Source: Diplolepis rosae (taxonomy: Eukaryota > Arthropoda > Insecta > Hymenoptera > Diplolepididae). Taken from it: 64,000 nucleotides of DNA. Positions 9,471 through 19,760 of the stretch are shown piece by piece; the first letter of the stretch is position 1, and each line of letters starts with the position of its first letter. The notes under the pieces are model-generated. The model saw nothing but the letters and a program-made list of their open reading frames with translations, was not told the origin of the DNA and searched no databases. The DNA is taken from contig JAPYXD010000755.1 in the NCBI GenBank assembly GCA_030998225.1, forward strand, positions 2,839,501 to 2,903,500, written 5' to 3'. The translations under genes and the position numbers were made by a program.

Positions 9471-10746
9471 AACTAGTGTATATTTGTGTCTAAATGTTAC
9501 TGAAGATATTGATGCAAGTACATATATAGTATAAAATTACAAAGGCTTATTCATGAAAATCAGCTTAGAATTGCTAATAGGAATTCTACACTGTTAGAAA
9601 TTTTTACTGAAATTTCCCAGAACATGTGACTGGAATTTTATTCAGCTACAGCCTTACGAAATTAAGACAGAATTTCAGAAAATTCAGTTACTTTTTAGTA
9701 AATTTATGAAAAAAAATATCATTTTTAGTTACAGAGTGTTTGAATATTCTGTATACGTTTCTCTGAAAATACTGAAACTTGTAATAGGAATAATTTTTTA
9801 TTTTGGGTAACTGAAGTTTAATGCACTTACATGCATCTGAAAATTTAGCCACATGTCGCTGAAAACCCAGTTACAGTTACGTGATTTTATGATAAATTTT
9901 ATGGAAGTTCTGTTACAGTTTGGTAGTTTTGAAATACATTTTATGAACATTCAGTTGAGTTTCATATTATCAATTGAAGTTTCAGAAAATTCAGTACATT
10001 TTTCACATTTTGTAGATACCTTTACGCAAAAACATCATATAATCGTCAAATTTTACGTCGCCACATAGTATACATAAATAGAAATCAAATATAATAATAC
10101 ATAGAAAATTTGTTGTTGTTGTAAATTTCCGATTATTTCTAAAAGCGTAATGTTCAAATATTTTTTTTAATATTAACAACTTCTGATAAAAACGTGTAAA
10201 AAATCTTTAGAGTAAAAAATTAAAATACAGCGAATATATTTGTGATATAAACGTAAATCATAAATAAATTGCTCGTATATAAGAATGCCAGTGTTCAAAT
10301 ATTGGCTTCATGGAAACAACCCATGTGTTCTGACAAAGGAATATCTAAATTTTTCAATCTTATTAACATTTGGAATTTGAAAATAAAATGAACTAACCTT
10401 ATGTGCACGGAGAAACTTTTTATATCAATACTTACTATAGTATTTTTCAATTTAGGGAAAAGCGTATCACTCTGAGAATTTTTGTCAGTAAAAATACTAA
10501 ACTTTATAATAATGATATGAAACTTAAGCATTGTTCATAGCAAATTTTACTATAGTAAAACTATTTCCAGTTCTATGTCGGAAATATTTCCGACTATATT
10601 TTTGAACAAATTTACGACCCACTTGTATTCTAAGCTGTCCGACTATTTTTACATGCAGATTTTGTGAAATCCTGTCTTAATTTTATACTATATATGTACT
10701 TGCATCTATATTTTCAGTAACATTTAGACACAAATATATACTAGTT
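9471..10746. mobile_element. Non-autonomous element with about 68-bp terminal inverted repeats
   Basis: AACTAGTGTATATTTGTGTC at 9472 and onward to about 9538 is the reverse complement of 10678-10746, with few mismatches. The interior is AT-rich with repeated TTCAGTTAC/CAGAATTTCAG motifs and has no coding region I can support. The class is unknown and no clear target duplication was found. Confidence 0.65.
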
Positions 10747-10810
10747 GTTTAGTTGATGTATCTTAAAGTTATGTGCTAGAATTTTATTGTTATTCCTAAG
10801 GAAGTTTTTA

Positions 10811-11281
10811 GGTACACTGCAAAAAAATTTTCGGAAATTTTTCCGAACATAGTCGGACAGCTTAAAATACAAATGGGTCGTAAATTTTTCCAAAGATATA
10901 ATCGGAAATATTTCAAACATAGAACTGGAAATAGTTCCTACTGTTTGGTCGGAGAAATATCCAGTTTATTAGGAAAGAAAGATATATTTAATAATTTAAG
11001 TGGAAAGAGATCCAAAAAAGTGAACAAATTTCCGTTTTTGTAGAATAATTTCCGCTTTTCATGGGAAACATGTATTACAACTTAGGAGATTTGTGAAATG
11101 TTTTCACCTTTTTTATTTTTTTTTTATTTCCGAACTATTAGGAAATAAGTCCAAAAAGTCGGTCAATTTTCCTCAAATGTATGAAATATTTCCACTTCCT
11201 GTACGGAAATCTATGCTTCCTAAGGATTTAAGAAAAATTTCCTAATACATAGGAAATGTTACGGATATTTTTCACAGTGTA
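10811..11281. mobile_element. CACTG-ended MITE
   Basis: GTACACTGCAAAAAAATTTTCGG at the left and the complement of CGGATATTTTTCACAGTGTAC at the right form the ends of a roughly 470-bp element. Its first part (10848-10944) also occurs inverted at about 10556-10650, so part of a second, opposite copy lies inside the neighbouring element. There is no coding capacity. Confidence 0.6.
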
Positions 11282-11755
11282 CTTTATCGATGTTTTCTGT
11301 ACAACTTTTATGTAAATTTTCTCACGGTTTTTTACATTTTCCACATTACCAAAGTTTACTCCAAAATAGTGGTCATATTGTCACGTCCCACGATGTATTA
11401 GAATGTACTATAGGCACAGGCTAGGTCTAGAGGAAAATCTGCGTAAATTACTAAAAGAGAGAGAAAACCACCTATTGAAAAGAGAGGTATAACTACGTCA
11501 CACGCAGCGGGAGACTGCGCAACGCGTGACGCCACCAAAAAATATAATATAAAAAGGACACGCCGCCAAGGGAAAACTAGTCTTGTGAGCAGAATTGAAG
11601 TGCGGCATTTTCTAAAAACTAAAAAGGATTCTCAGCGTGAGATAATTGTACCGTGCAGTTTGACAGTGTGAAGACCCAAGAGTCATAAATTTACAGTGGT
11701 CCGTTTTACTATCCTTAAAGGAATCTTAGACTCAGTGCCAACGAGGGTGAATAGT
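11282..11755 (+). other. Possible LTR fragment in forward orientation
   Basis: From 11377 the sequence starts TGTCACGTCCC and carries a TATA-like box (ATATAAAAAGGACACG, about 11558-11573). This is how many insect LTRs begin, but no CA-ended partner, primer-binding site or ORF follows, because the minus-strand LTR begins at 11756. It is a low-confidence LTR relic or simply promoter-like DNA. Confidence 0.3.
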
Positions 11756-12119
11756 TGTTGTGTCCTTGTCACACCTGTGGAAATCGTATCGCAGTCATAC
11801 CTGTGAGGAACACTTAAAGAAACAAAAGGAAATAACTCGTTTGAAAGCAGAAATCTTCCAGCCTGTTCTAAAATGCCACTTAGGCTGCTTACGGCTCGCT
11901 TGCGAGCCGCCAGAAAATCTTTTCCACGGCCGCATCCCGCTTTTATAGCATTTCGCGGCTTCTCCCCACCGTGGATCCCGCGCCGCGCGTGGGGGGATGC
12001 GACTCGTGGGTGGTAGGCGCGCGCTTACGCCATACGTTCGCGCCTGTGCTTAGGCTGCTTTGCTCTTGTGACATACACGGTGGCGAGCTTGGTTGCCATT
12101 CTATAGCCCAGAGGTTACA
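11756..12119 (-). repeat. 3' LTR of the gypsy element
   Basis: On the minus strand it begins TGTAACCTCTGGGC directly after the polypurine tract and ends GGACACAACA, giving TG..CA ends and 364 bp. A TATA box (GCTATAAAAGCGGGATG) lies at about 11931-11947. It is much more GC-rich than its surroundings. The exact inner end at 11756 is inferred from the CA rule, since there is no second LTR to compare. Confidence 0.7.
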
Positions 12120-12135
12120 ACTGCCCCCCAGCTTT
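12120..12135 (-). other. Polypurine tract for plus-strand priming
   Basis: The minus strand reads AAAGCTGGGGGGCAGT and abuts the LTR start TGTAAC. Confidence 0.7.
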
Positions 12136-12261
12136 AAATTTGAAGACCTTTTTTTTTCTTACGTTCTCAAATTTAAAGTCTTAAAATTCTTCTTGTCTCT
12201 CAATTTGATGTACTGATTTTCCTACCTCTTGTCATCTCGTCGTCTCTTTGCCAATACTCCG

Positions 12262-12800
12262 TTATGAGCCACTTCTGGCTCGGTGACCATTGTCGGAACT
12301 TCTCCGACCATTCTCGTTTCTCTGCCAGTGTTTTTTTTCTTTTTCTACCTGATTTTGTTTTGCGATAGTTCTTTTCTTGGCTGTTTTGTTTTCTTCTGCT
12401 AAAATATCTCGGTATAGCTTTTCTTGTCGGCTCATTTTATTTTGTCCTATTAAGTTCTTCTTCTTTTGTGGTAGGTCTGGGAGAGATGCATTCGTTTCGC
12501 AGCTTGTGTGGTTTATCACTTTTAATATTGTGATTTCTTCTTCTTCTATCTGTCCTGTAGATGTTTCCTCCCTGTGGCCAATCACCTTCCTTATTTTCTC
12601 TGTTTGGACCTCAGATACTCTGGTTCCTTCTTGCTTTGTCGGCCTTTTCCTTTTCCTGCTATTAATGTTTCTTGCCTTTACACTGATTTCTTTTGATTGT
12701 GACAGTTCCCTAATCACAGTGACTGCTATTTTCGATGTTCCCCAACATTGTGTATACATACTCCTGTGTGTATCTCTAAGCTCAGTTTGAATCGATATTT
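12262..12800 (-). CDS. Charged ORF downstream of pol (function unknown)
   Basis: At least 165 codons from MYTQCWGTSKIAV (ATG at 12757-12759), open a little further upstream, ending at 12262. It lies between the integrase tail and the LTR, where errantiviruses carry env, but it has no signal peptide or membrane segment. It is very rich in Lys, Glu, Arg and Gln (for example SRKRKRPTKQEG and EKEKKHWQRNENGRR) and is probably disordered or coiled. It could be a frame-shifted tail of pol or an element-specific third ORF. I do not recognise a family. Confidence 0.4.
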
Positions 12801-12889
12801 CTGGTATTTTCCTTCTCTTTGATTTTCACTTTGCTTTTTTCTTTCTCTTATTGTTTCCACTGGTGTCGTGGGGAAAACTGACGCCTTTC

Positions 12890-13625
12890 TTTAATTTCAT
12901 TTTTCTAATGTTTTTCCTGATGATTCATCATCTCTTCTCTCCCCTCTTCCTTCAGATACCCCCATTCCTGCGGCATCGCCTGTGAGGTACGGCTTCAGGT
13001 CCACTGCATGGAACTGCCCCCTCTCCCGATCGGTCTTCAAGTTACTCAGTATATGGGTGTTTCGTGCGATTTTCTTCTTTACCTTGTAGGGTCCTTCATA
13101 AAGGGATAGGAACTTCTCCAGGTTGGAAGGTAAGTCCAGTTTTGTCTTTGTTTATTCTCGCAGTCCTTCTTTCTCCTTTTGTTTTGATTCGTTCTCTGAT
13201 GATGCGAATCAATTCAGTCTTGTTATTTATATTTTTATTGATTTCCATTTTTGGGATCCACTTTTCCCATATTCTAACTGGCTTTTTTCCTCGTAATGCT
13301 TCATGGGGTGTGGTTTCTATTGTATCATGATATGACTCGTTAAATATGGTCTCTATTTCTTCTATACAATTATACCAAGTGTGATGTTTGTCTTCTGGTA
13401 AGAGTGTCCAAAAAAATCGATAGATAACAACTCCAGTGGTTCTTCGGCTGTACAGATCCCTGGAGCTATTGTTGTAGCTTTATTCCTTTGACATGAGTCA
13501 CATGTGCTTAATATTTGTCGAATTATTTTTGCCATATGTGGATAGTAAAAATGTTCCTTGATAATTTTGTGATTTTTATCTGCTCCAGTGTGTCCATAGG
13601 CTATGTGGCACTCCCAGATAAAAAA
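12890..13625 (-). pseudogene. Integrase, catalytic core deleted
   Basis: On the minus strand an HHCC zinc finger is readable: H in CHIAYGHTGADKNH, then CDSCQRNKAT. The frame then reaches the core start (ELLSIDFFG, about 13410), which would hold the first catalytic Asp. The next recognisable segment, in another frame, is already the C-terminal part (KHHTWYNCIEEIETIFNESY, then TTPHEALRG). Most of the DDE core, including the second Asp and probably the Glu, is therefore missing across a junction near 13405. The tail keeps the usual gypsy pattern KFLSLYEGPYKVKKKIARNT..LKPYL (about 13010-13115). It cannot catalyse integration. Confidence 0.8.
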
Positions 13626-14190
13626 TTTTTTAGCGTGTTGATTGGTAAATATATTCTTCCTTCTCCTTGTGTTGTTTTTTGATATAATATTCCTTTATTC
13701 ATTTTAAAGCGAGAGGTTAATTTTCCCCCCTCATCTAATGATTTGATGGTATCTTCTCGTTGGAATTGCTGTATGTTTTTAAGATTATTTTCCAGTTCCC
13801 TTGAACATTCGTATTTAAGTGCATTTATGTATATTTGTATTGTATCCTTTTCTTTCTTTTCCCGGTTCTTCTCTGGGTGTTGTCGGCTGAGGACATCTGC
13901 TGCTACATTATCTTTCCCAGGACAGTGTTCCATTGTGATATTATAATCTTGTATCGCTAGTAACCAACGTGTTAGACGTGCATTTACGAATTTACATGTT
14001 CGCAGGAAGGTAAGTGCCATGTGATTCGTTCGATTTATGATTTGAGCTCCTTGTAGGTACTTGTAAGTGCGAAACTTCTGTAAGGCCCACACGATTGCCA
14101 AGAGCTCCTTTTCCGTGGTGAAGTAAGATATTTCAGGACCTTTAAGGGTTCTACTAGCTAGTGTGATGATTTCTTTCTCTTGTCTGTCGT
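13601..14190 (-). pseudogene. RNase H domain, C-terminal part
   Basis: Minus-strand codons continue the RNase H domain after a frameshift near 14190: TLKGPEISYFTTEKELLAIVWALQ, then LTRWLLAIQDYNI and PGKDNVAADVLSRQ, all classic gypsy RNase H/connection motifs. The usual TDH motif reads TNH (INRTNHMALTFL), a substitution of a conserved Asp. A second frameshift near 13625 separates it from the integrase zinc finger. Confidence 0.85.
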
Positions 14191-15204
14191 TTTTTGATAT
14201 AATATGACCCCTAGTGCGTAGTTACTTGCGTCCGTTTCAAGGTAGTATGGTTTCTTCGGATCTGGAAAGTATAGCGTCGTCGCATTGCTAAAAAGTTTCT
14301 TCACTCTATCGAAACAGCACTGGGTATTTTCATCCCATTTCCATGGTACTCCCTTTTTTATTAGATGCAATAGTGGGACTGTTTCTTCTACGTGTTTACT
14401 ACTGAATTTTGAGTAAACATTTATGAGTCCTAGAAATCCTCTCAGTTGTTTGACATTTCTGGGTGCCGGAAAATCAGCAATTCCTTGTATCTTGTCAGGA
14501 TCTGGTTTGATTTCATCTGTTATTAGAATAAAACCTAAAAATTTGGTCTCCTTTTTAAAGAAATGTGATTTATTTAAATTGAGCGTTAAATTATTTCTTT
14601 CTAATCGTGTTAGGATCTCCTCCAGGTGTTCGGGGTGTTGCTGCGTTGACTCTGAGGTTATGAGAGTGTCGTCCACGAAGGAAATAATGTGATCCCCAAT
14701 CCCTTGTAAGGCCTTGTCTAGACCTCTCACTAATGCTGCGGTGCTCGTCTTCAAACCAAAAGGTACTACGTTGAATTCATAGCTCTTTCCTCTGTATTGA
14801 AATGCTGTGTATTGCTTAGAGTTGTTTTCGAGTGGTACTTGCCTGAAACTGCTCGTCATATCTAAGCGTGACATAACTTTCGTCCCTTTACATTTTTTAA
14901 ACAGAATTTCTGCTGGTTCCGGGCATTCCCAATCTTCTATTAATATCTCGTTTAATTTCCTAGCATCGGGGCATAGGCATAGTCTGATCGTGCCATCTTT
15001 TTTTATTACTGGTACGATCGGGTTGATATACGAGCTATTTGATCGTTGGATGATTCCCATATCTAGCATTCTTTCACTGAGATGCGAAATCTGTGTGGTA
15101 TAAAAATTACGAGTGTTGTCATAAATTATTTCATGGATTGTTTTAGAGTTACAGATTTTTCTTATATCGACGTTTCTGTCTTTCGGACCCGCGTTCTCTA
15201 TCAT
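14158..15204 (-). pseudogene. Gypsy reverse transcriptase and RNase H start
   Basis: An open frame of 348 codons. RT motifs occur in order: NPIVPVIKKDGTIRLCL, RLDMTSSFRQVPLE (first catalytic Asp), PFGLKTSTAALVR, FVDDTLITSE (catalytic FVDD), FLGFILITDEI and LRGFLGLINVYSKF; the RNase H start is YYLETDASNYALGVILYQK. The polymerase palm looks intact. The frame also stays open a few codons upstream of the first Met, to the break at 15226. Copying RNA to DNA would be its role in a complete element, but this copy lacks gag and protease and is frameshifted downstream. Confidence 0.92.
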
Positions 15205-15225
15205 ACGTAGGCACTTATTTTGTAC

Positions 15226-15955
15226 AACGTAACATTGAAAAAATGAACTGAAACGGTTTTATATTGTTTTTTGAAGTGAATCGTTGAATACTGTGTTGAA
15301 CTTTGTGAAAAAACATTAGTGAGTAATTCTTGTACAACAATTGAGGTAAGATCTCCCAAATTCAAAATGGCTATTTTAGATGGCGGAGGAAAATGATAGA
15401 AAACGAGATTTTTCAGAACACAACCTCCACGTTGTGAAAATCGGGCAACAGTGTAGAAATTAGAAACTCGCTGGCAAATAGTGTTCGACTGATCGTCTTA
15501 AATTCATTCATTGAAAAAATTTTCGCTCTAAACCGATGCATTGTCAGCCATATTCAATCTTGCATAACAGAATTCTCAAATCTGATTTCAGATTCGTAAT
15601 CAGAGAGGTTGAAAACCCCTTAGACCGAATTTCATCGCAAACTCACGCTATTTGTAAGGTTCCGTCCGCCATCTTGGATCCGCCATTTTGAATTTTTCAG
15701 ATCTGAACTCAGATTCGTATTCAGCATCCTTGAAAACCCTGGGGACCAAATTTTTGCGTCAAATCTCGTTTTTTATCATTTTCATCCGCCATCTTAAATC
15801 AGCCATTTTGAATTTTGGGAATCTAACCTCAATTGTTGTACAAGAATTACTCACTAATGTTTTTTCACAAAGTTCAACACAGTATTCAACGATTCACTTC
15901 AAAAAACAATATAAAACCGTTTCAGTCCATTTTTTCAATGTTACGCAAAGTTTTA
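15226..15955. mobile_element. 0.73-kb foldback abutting the gypsy break
   Basis: The arms 15226-15400 and about 15770-15955 are reverse complements: GTAACATTGAAAAAATG against the complement of CATTTTTTCAATGTTAC. The centre has two related blocks (near 15580-15640 and 15700-15770) each with CAGATTCGTA.TCAG..TTGAAAACCC, and several copies of GCCATTTTGAATTT and CCGCCATCTT. It is non-coding. Confidence 0.75.
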
Positions 15956-16315
15956 CACTTTTCCAGCCGCCATTTTGAAAATACTAATGAATATAAATTT
16001 TTTCCAAATACATGGTTTTGAAGCACATATAAAAATTGCACGACTTTTGATGAAAACAGGCCGATTCGAGTGGTCAAACGATTTGAAAAAATTACTTTTT
16101 TAGAAAAACTACCTCAGAAATTGGTCGAAATTTTCTTTTTAATTGCAAAATTTTTTGGGAAAATCAATTTTTTATGCTCTCTAAGTAACATAATCGGAAA
16201 GAGCATCCTCGAAAATAGTCGGGTACGGATTTTTGTAAGATTTCCATTAACCTAGCGTTGTTGGCAATCGATGAAATATGATCATGTGAAAACCTACAAT
16301 TTGGGCGTTAATGGG
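15956..16315. other. AT-rich DNA without recognised feature
   Basis: It lies between a foldback and the truncated 3' end of a non-LTR element. One CGCCATTTTGAA motif near 15969 resembles the foldback interior. Nothing else is recognised. Confidence 0.5.
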
Positions 16316-16472
16316 TTAAGCAATATCAGTTTATTTTTAACGCTAAGGGTACTTTGCCTACCTATAAGACTATGTAGCGCCCCTACTGCCATGAAAGCCT
16401 TTTTTTCTCGCTTTTTAAACATGCGGTGGGAAGGTAACTTTGTTGTCAAGAGTCATGCCTAGGTATAAGACG

Positions 16473-17979
16473 CTATAAACTTGAGTTTCCATCTGTGAAA
16501 GAATTCAAGTAAAGTGATGACATATTTTTGCAGTATGGTAGTCGCAAGTTTTGTACTCCAAGAGGAGACACATAGGCTGCCGTATCTTTAGCAAAAATCG
16601 CGATTTCGGGTTTGATATTGCTAGGTATATCTTGAACGTTATATCGTGAGATATCGTTTATATAGTAGATAAAAAGCACCGGGCCGAGAATCGATCCCTG
16701 GGGAATCAGTGATCCCAGAACGTGGGAGCTGACGGCCCCCACCATAGACCCCACCAGCTCATGGCTTCTTCCTCGCTCGACTGCCATAGGTTGGTTGAAT
16801 GAGGAAGACACAATGAGCTCGAGGCATCTATGGTGGGGGCCGCCAGCTCCCACGTTCTGGGATCACTAGGGGAACACCTGCTGCTACTTTATGTTCACGG
16901 GACTTTGTATTTGTTGTTGTGATTATGAACTTTCTGTCACTGAGATAACTTTGTAGAATTTTGAAGATGTAAAGTGGAAAATTGTATGAGTCTAGTTTAT
17001 AAATGAGTCCCTTTGTCCACACGATATCAAAGGCTTTTTCGAGGTCTAGTAGTACTAGCGCAGTTGACTTGTTTTTATTGAGATTAGTGCTTATACGATT
17101 TGTTACTCTGAATAGTTGCTGCAGAGTGCTTCTCTTACCTCTGAACCCGAATTGTTCAGGGATAAGTATATTATTTTTAGATTCAAAGTTAAGGATCCTG
17201 TTATAAATTATTTTTTCTAGGATTTTACTCAGTGTCGGAAGGAGACTGATAGGTCTGTAGCTAGCCGGTTGGTTTTTATCTTTTTTGGGCTTGTAAAATG
17301 GTAGGATATTTGCAGTTTTCCAGTCAGTTGGAAAGTGCGACAATTTGAGTCAGGCATTAAAGATGTAAGTTAGTTGCACAAATGTTTTTTTGGGTAGATT
17401 TTTTAGAACAATATTCTAGATACCATCTAGTCCCGGTGCTTTTTTGGATTTTGTTCTCGTAACGGATTTTTGGATTTCTATAGGAGTAACAAGATCAATG
17501 TTTTCTACAGTTATTTCCCAATTAGGTATGTTTTGATATTTAGCATCAGCAAGCCTGTCGATGACGTCATTCCTCATGCAGTTTGTCATGGTGTGCACTT
17601 TCTCATAATGCGCAGCTAGAAGATTTGATTTTTCTAAGTCGTTATATACAAGTCCATCTTGACCCTGCAATGCAGGAATACTAGTTACAATGGTTTTCGT
17701 AAAACACTTTGCCATTTTCCACAGGGGGATATCTTTGATATTTAGGCTATTGAGTTTTTTATTCCAATTATTATTATTAAAATTAACTAGTTTCCTAGTA
17801 ATGACATTTGAGAATTTGTTTTTAATTTTTCTAATTTCTTCGCTGTACGTTCTTTGATAGATTTTTCTTAAGTTGTTTGTAGTTTTTATTAAGGCCTTAA
17901 TGTCCGGTGGTAGCATGTTGTGTTTTCCTGCATTACCTGGAGCGAGTGGGATGGACTTGTTAGAGGCATTTTGTATCAT
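16473..17979 (-). pseudogene. Linker and reverse transcriptase of ORF2, interrupted
   Basis: The frame 17979-17416 holds the linker ending KKAPGLDGI and then a stop; another stop lies just before LSHFPTDWKTANILPFYKP (17343), where the RT fingers begin. RT motifs: YRPISLLPTLSKILEK, PEQFGFRGKRST and LVLLDLEKAFD (first catalytic Asp). The next motif is split by a 162-bp MITE: GVP on one side and PQGSILGPVLF on the other. The YADD-type motif reads IFAKDTAAY, with Lys in place of the first catalytic Asp, so the enzyme would be inactive even without the insertion. Confidence 0.88.
16707..16868. mobile_element. 162-bp hairpin MITE inserted in RT
   Basis: The ends are near-perfect inverted repeats over about 45 bp, beginning CAGTGATCCCAGAACGTGGG at the left and ending with the complement of TAGTGATCCCAGAACGTGGG. 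It lies exactly within the codons for the RT motif GVP/QGS, with TTCCCC (minus strand) on both sides as a 6-8 bp target duplication. CAGTG/CACTG ends and 8-bp duplications are hAT-like, but the duplication is imperfect, so the class is tentative. Confidence 0.8.
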
Positions 17980-18020
17980 TTTGACAAGGTTGCTGATGCT
18001 GTTATCGATATCAGTCTGGG

Positions 18021-18812
18021 TTAATATTTTTTGTCGATAACAAGATTTTCGTTGATTATTTTCCTAAATATATCCCATTTTGCTAGCTTATAGTTAAAAT
18101 ATTTGCGGTCGTGACAGTTTAGTTTGGCAGAGTTTGTGAGTATGATATTGATAGGCAGGAAGTCCGAGTTGAACTTATTCAAGATTTCTAAATTAATATT
18201 GCGTTTTAACTTTCTAGCAAGGCCTATATCAACTGTGCTTAGCGTATTGCTGTTATATGGGTACAAAGTTGGGCCATCCGGGTCAATAATTTGAAACATT
18301 TTATTAATTGCAAAATCCAGGATGATATTGCCATTGGTGTTATTGTCTTTACAGTTCCAGTAGGTATTCTTTGCATTAAGGTCACCATAGATTAATATTT
18401 TCTTGCCTAATTTGTTCAGTATGTTTAGGTCATTGACTAGCAGCTTAGATTTAGGTGGATTGTACGCCGAGACGATTATTAGGTTATCGACAAGTTTAAT
18501 GGCTACTGCTTCTATGCTACTTAAACTCAAAAATACTTCCGAATACTGTATATTGTCTTTGACAAGTATCATGACTCCTCCACCTGCCTTGTCATTATCT
18601 CTTTCTTTCCTGACACATTGGTATCCCGTGACTTTAAATTTGGTTAGACTTCTTAGTTTGGTTTCATTTAGTAACATTATGTCGATATTTTCTTCGATTA
18701 AGATTTGTTTAACTTCATTCAGATTTTTTCTTAGTCCATTGGCATTCCAATGTGTCAGTCTAAGTGAGGTTATGTTGTAATTATTTACTGCCATTTTCGA
18801 TTGATATTTCAT
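18021..18812 (-). pseudogene. AP-type endonuclease domain of ORF2
   Basis: A frame of 263 codons, starting 87 bp downstream of the gag stop. It shows the endonuclease/exonuclease/phosphatase fold in order: LTHWNANGLRKN near the start, LLNETKL (catalytic Glu), GGGVMILVKDNI, VSAYNPP, YGDLNAKNTYWNC (catalytic Asp/Asn) and STVDIGLARKL in place of the usual S.D motif region; the final SDH motif reads NSDFLPI, so the conserved His is lost. In an active element this domain nicks the target DNA to prime reverse transcription. Confidence 0.85.
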
Positions 18813-18898
18813 AAAATATCTGCAGTCTTTCCAGGTCGTTCTTACAATTTTGCAGCTTGGTTATCACATTTCTGACTAGGTTTAACATTTTACTTACA

Positions 18899-19417
18899 TC
18901 ACATAGCTTGTTCAGTCTTCTTGTTTGCTGCCATGAGCTCTTGTAATTCCGAGAGGTTATGGCACTGCTGGTTCTGGTCCGTGGCCCATGAGTTTCCTAT
19001 AGGCTGCGCTGGCCTGGTCGGTTGGCTCAACCAGATAAATTTGGGAAGCGGTGGGAAGTTTTCGTTCGTCATCGTTGGTGCCTGTGTCGTTGTACGCTTA
19101 GGTTGTCTCTGTTTGGAAATTTGCCTTGTTTCCATCTTCGCTAGATGCTTCAGGTAGACCGGGCACATGGTGTAGTTGGCAGAGTGCTCGCCTCCGCAGT
19201 TTGTGCACTTTGGTGGATGTGCTCCCTTCACTCTCTTGCTTTCCTTGGTTAGATGAGGCTGATCACACTTGACACATCTAGGGTTGTTATTGCAGTACTC
19301 TGCAGTATGTCCGAAGCGTTGACATTTGAAGCACTGTGTGGCTTTCCTGCGCTTTTTGTAATTTTCCCAGTATACTCTGATATAGCAGAGGTATCTGACG
19401 TTTCGTACGGCTTTCAT
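18899..19417 (-). pseudogene. Gag-like protein with CCHC zinc knuckles (5'-truncated)
   Basis: A frame of 172 codons. It starts within the conserved jockey gag segment NVRYLCYIRVYWENYKKR and continues to three zinc knuckles: CFKCQRFGHTAEYC, CVKCDQPHLTKES (last Cys replaced by Ser) and CTNCGGEHSANYTMC. A Pro/Gln/Thr-rich tail follows. Gag binds the element RNA. The N-terminal part expected before the first knuckle is missing, so the Met is not a true start. Confidence 0.85.
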
Positions 19418-19760
19418 AAATTAAATTAATATTTCCTTGATTCAACTAAACCTAAATCTTGATTCATCCAGGGATAAATTATTTGATTCAAATGCATCTT
19501 GTTGAATGTCAATGAATTGTTGAATTGTTGTCAAAGACATGATTTGGTTGAGTTAATTCGCTCACATTCACAAGCAAAGAAATATTTCTTTGTATTGAAG
19601 AAATGCCTATCAAATAAATTATTTCTTTGAATCAAAGCACGCGTTTCATGCTTCTAAAAAATATTTAATTGAATTGGGTAACGAATTGTTTGATAAAAAG
19701 AAATGGAATCAATTAAATACATTTCTTTGGATCTAAGAATCTTTTTTCTCAGTGTATAGT
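19418..19760. repeat. Diverged element rich in ATTTCTTTGAATC motifs, CTCAGTG end
   Basis: Repeated AAAGAAAT, TTCTTTG and GATTCAA motifs run in both orientations up to TTTTTTCTCAGTGTA at 19743-19757. This could be the terminus CACTGAGAAAAAAG of a MITE whose other end is missing. It is non-coding. Confidence 0.4.

Larger units (their letters stand above)
11756..15226 (-). mobile_element. Gypsy-type LTR retrotransposon, 5'-truncated and defective
   Basis: Read on the minus strand the order is reverse transcriptase, RNase H, integrase zinc finger, integrase tail, an extra charged ORF, a purine tract and a 3' LTR. This order (integrase after RNase H) is that of Ty3/gypsy elements. Gag, protease and the 5' LTR are absent: homology stops at 15226, where a foldback element begins. 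Two frameshifts and an integrase-core deletion make it dead. Confidence 0.9.
16316..19417 (-). mobile_element. Jockey-like non-LTR retrotransposon, truncated at both ends
   Basis: The minus-strand order is gag zinc knuckles, AP endonuclease, linker and reverse transcriptase: a two-ORF jockey-type layout. The gag N-terminus is missing (homology begins at 19417). Coding similarity stops at about 16316, within the post-RT region (AFMAVGALHSLIGRQSTLS..NKL, about 16320-16420). Stops, a catalytic substitution and a MITE insertion show it is dead. Confidence 0.9.

Noticed and set aside
12377..12790. 137-codon plus-strand frame
   Set aside because: Antisense shadow of the charged minus-strand ORF of the gypsy element.
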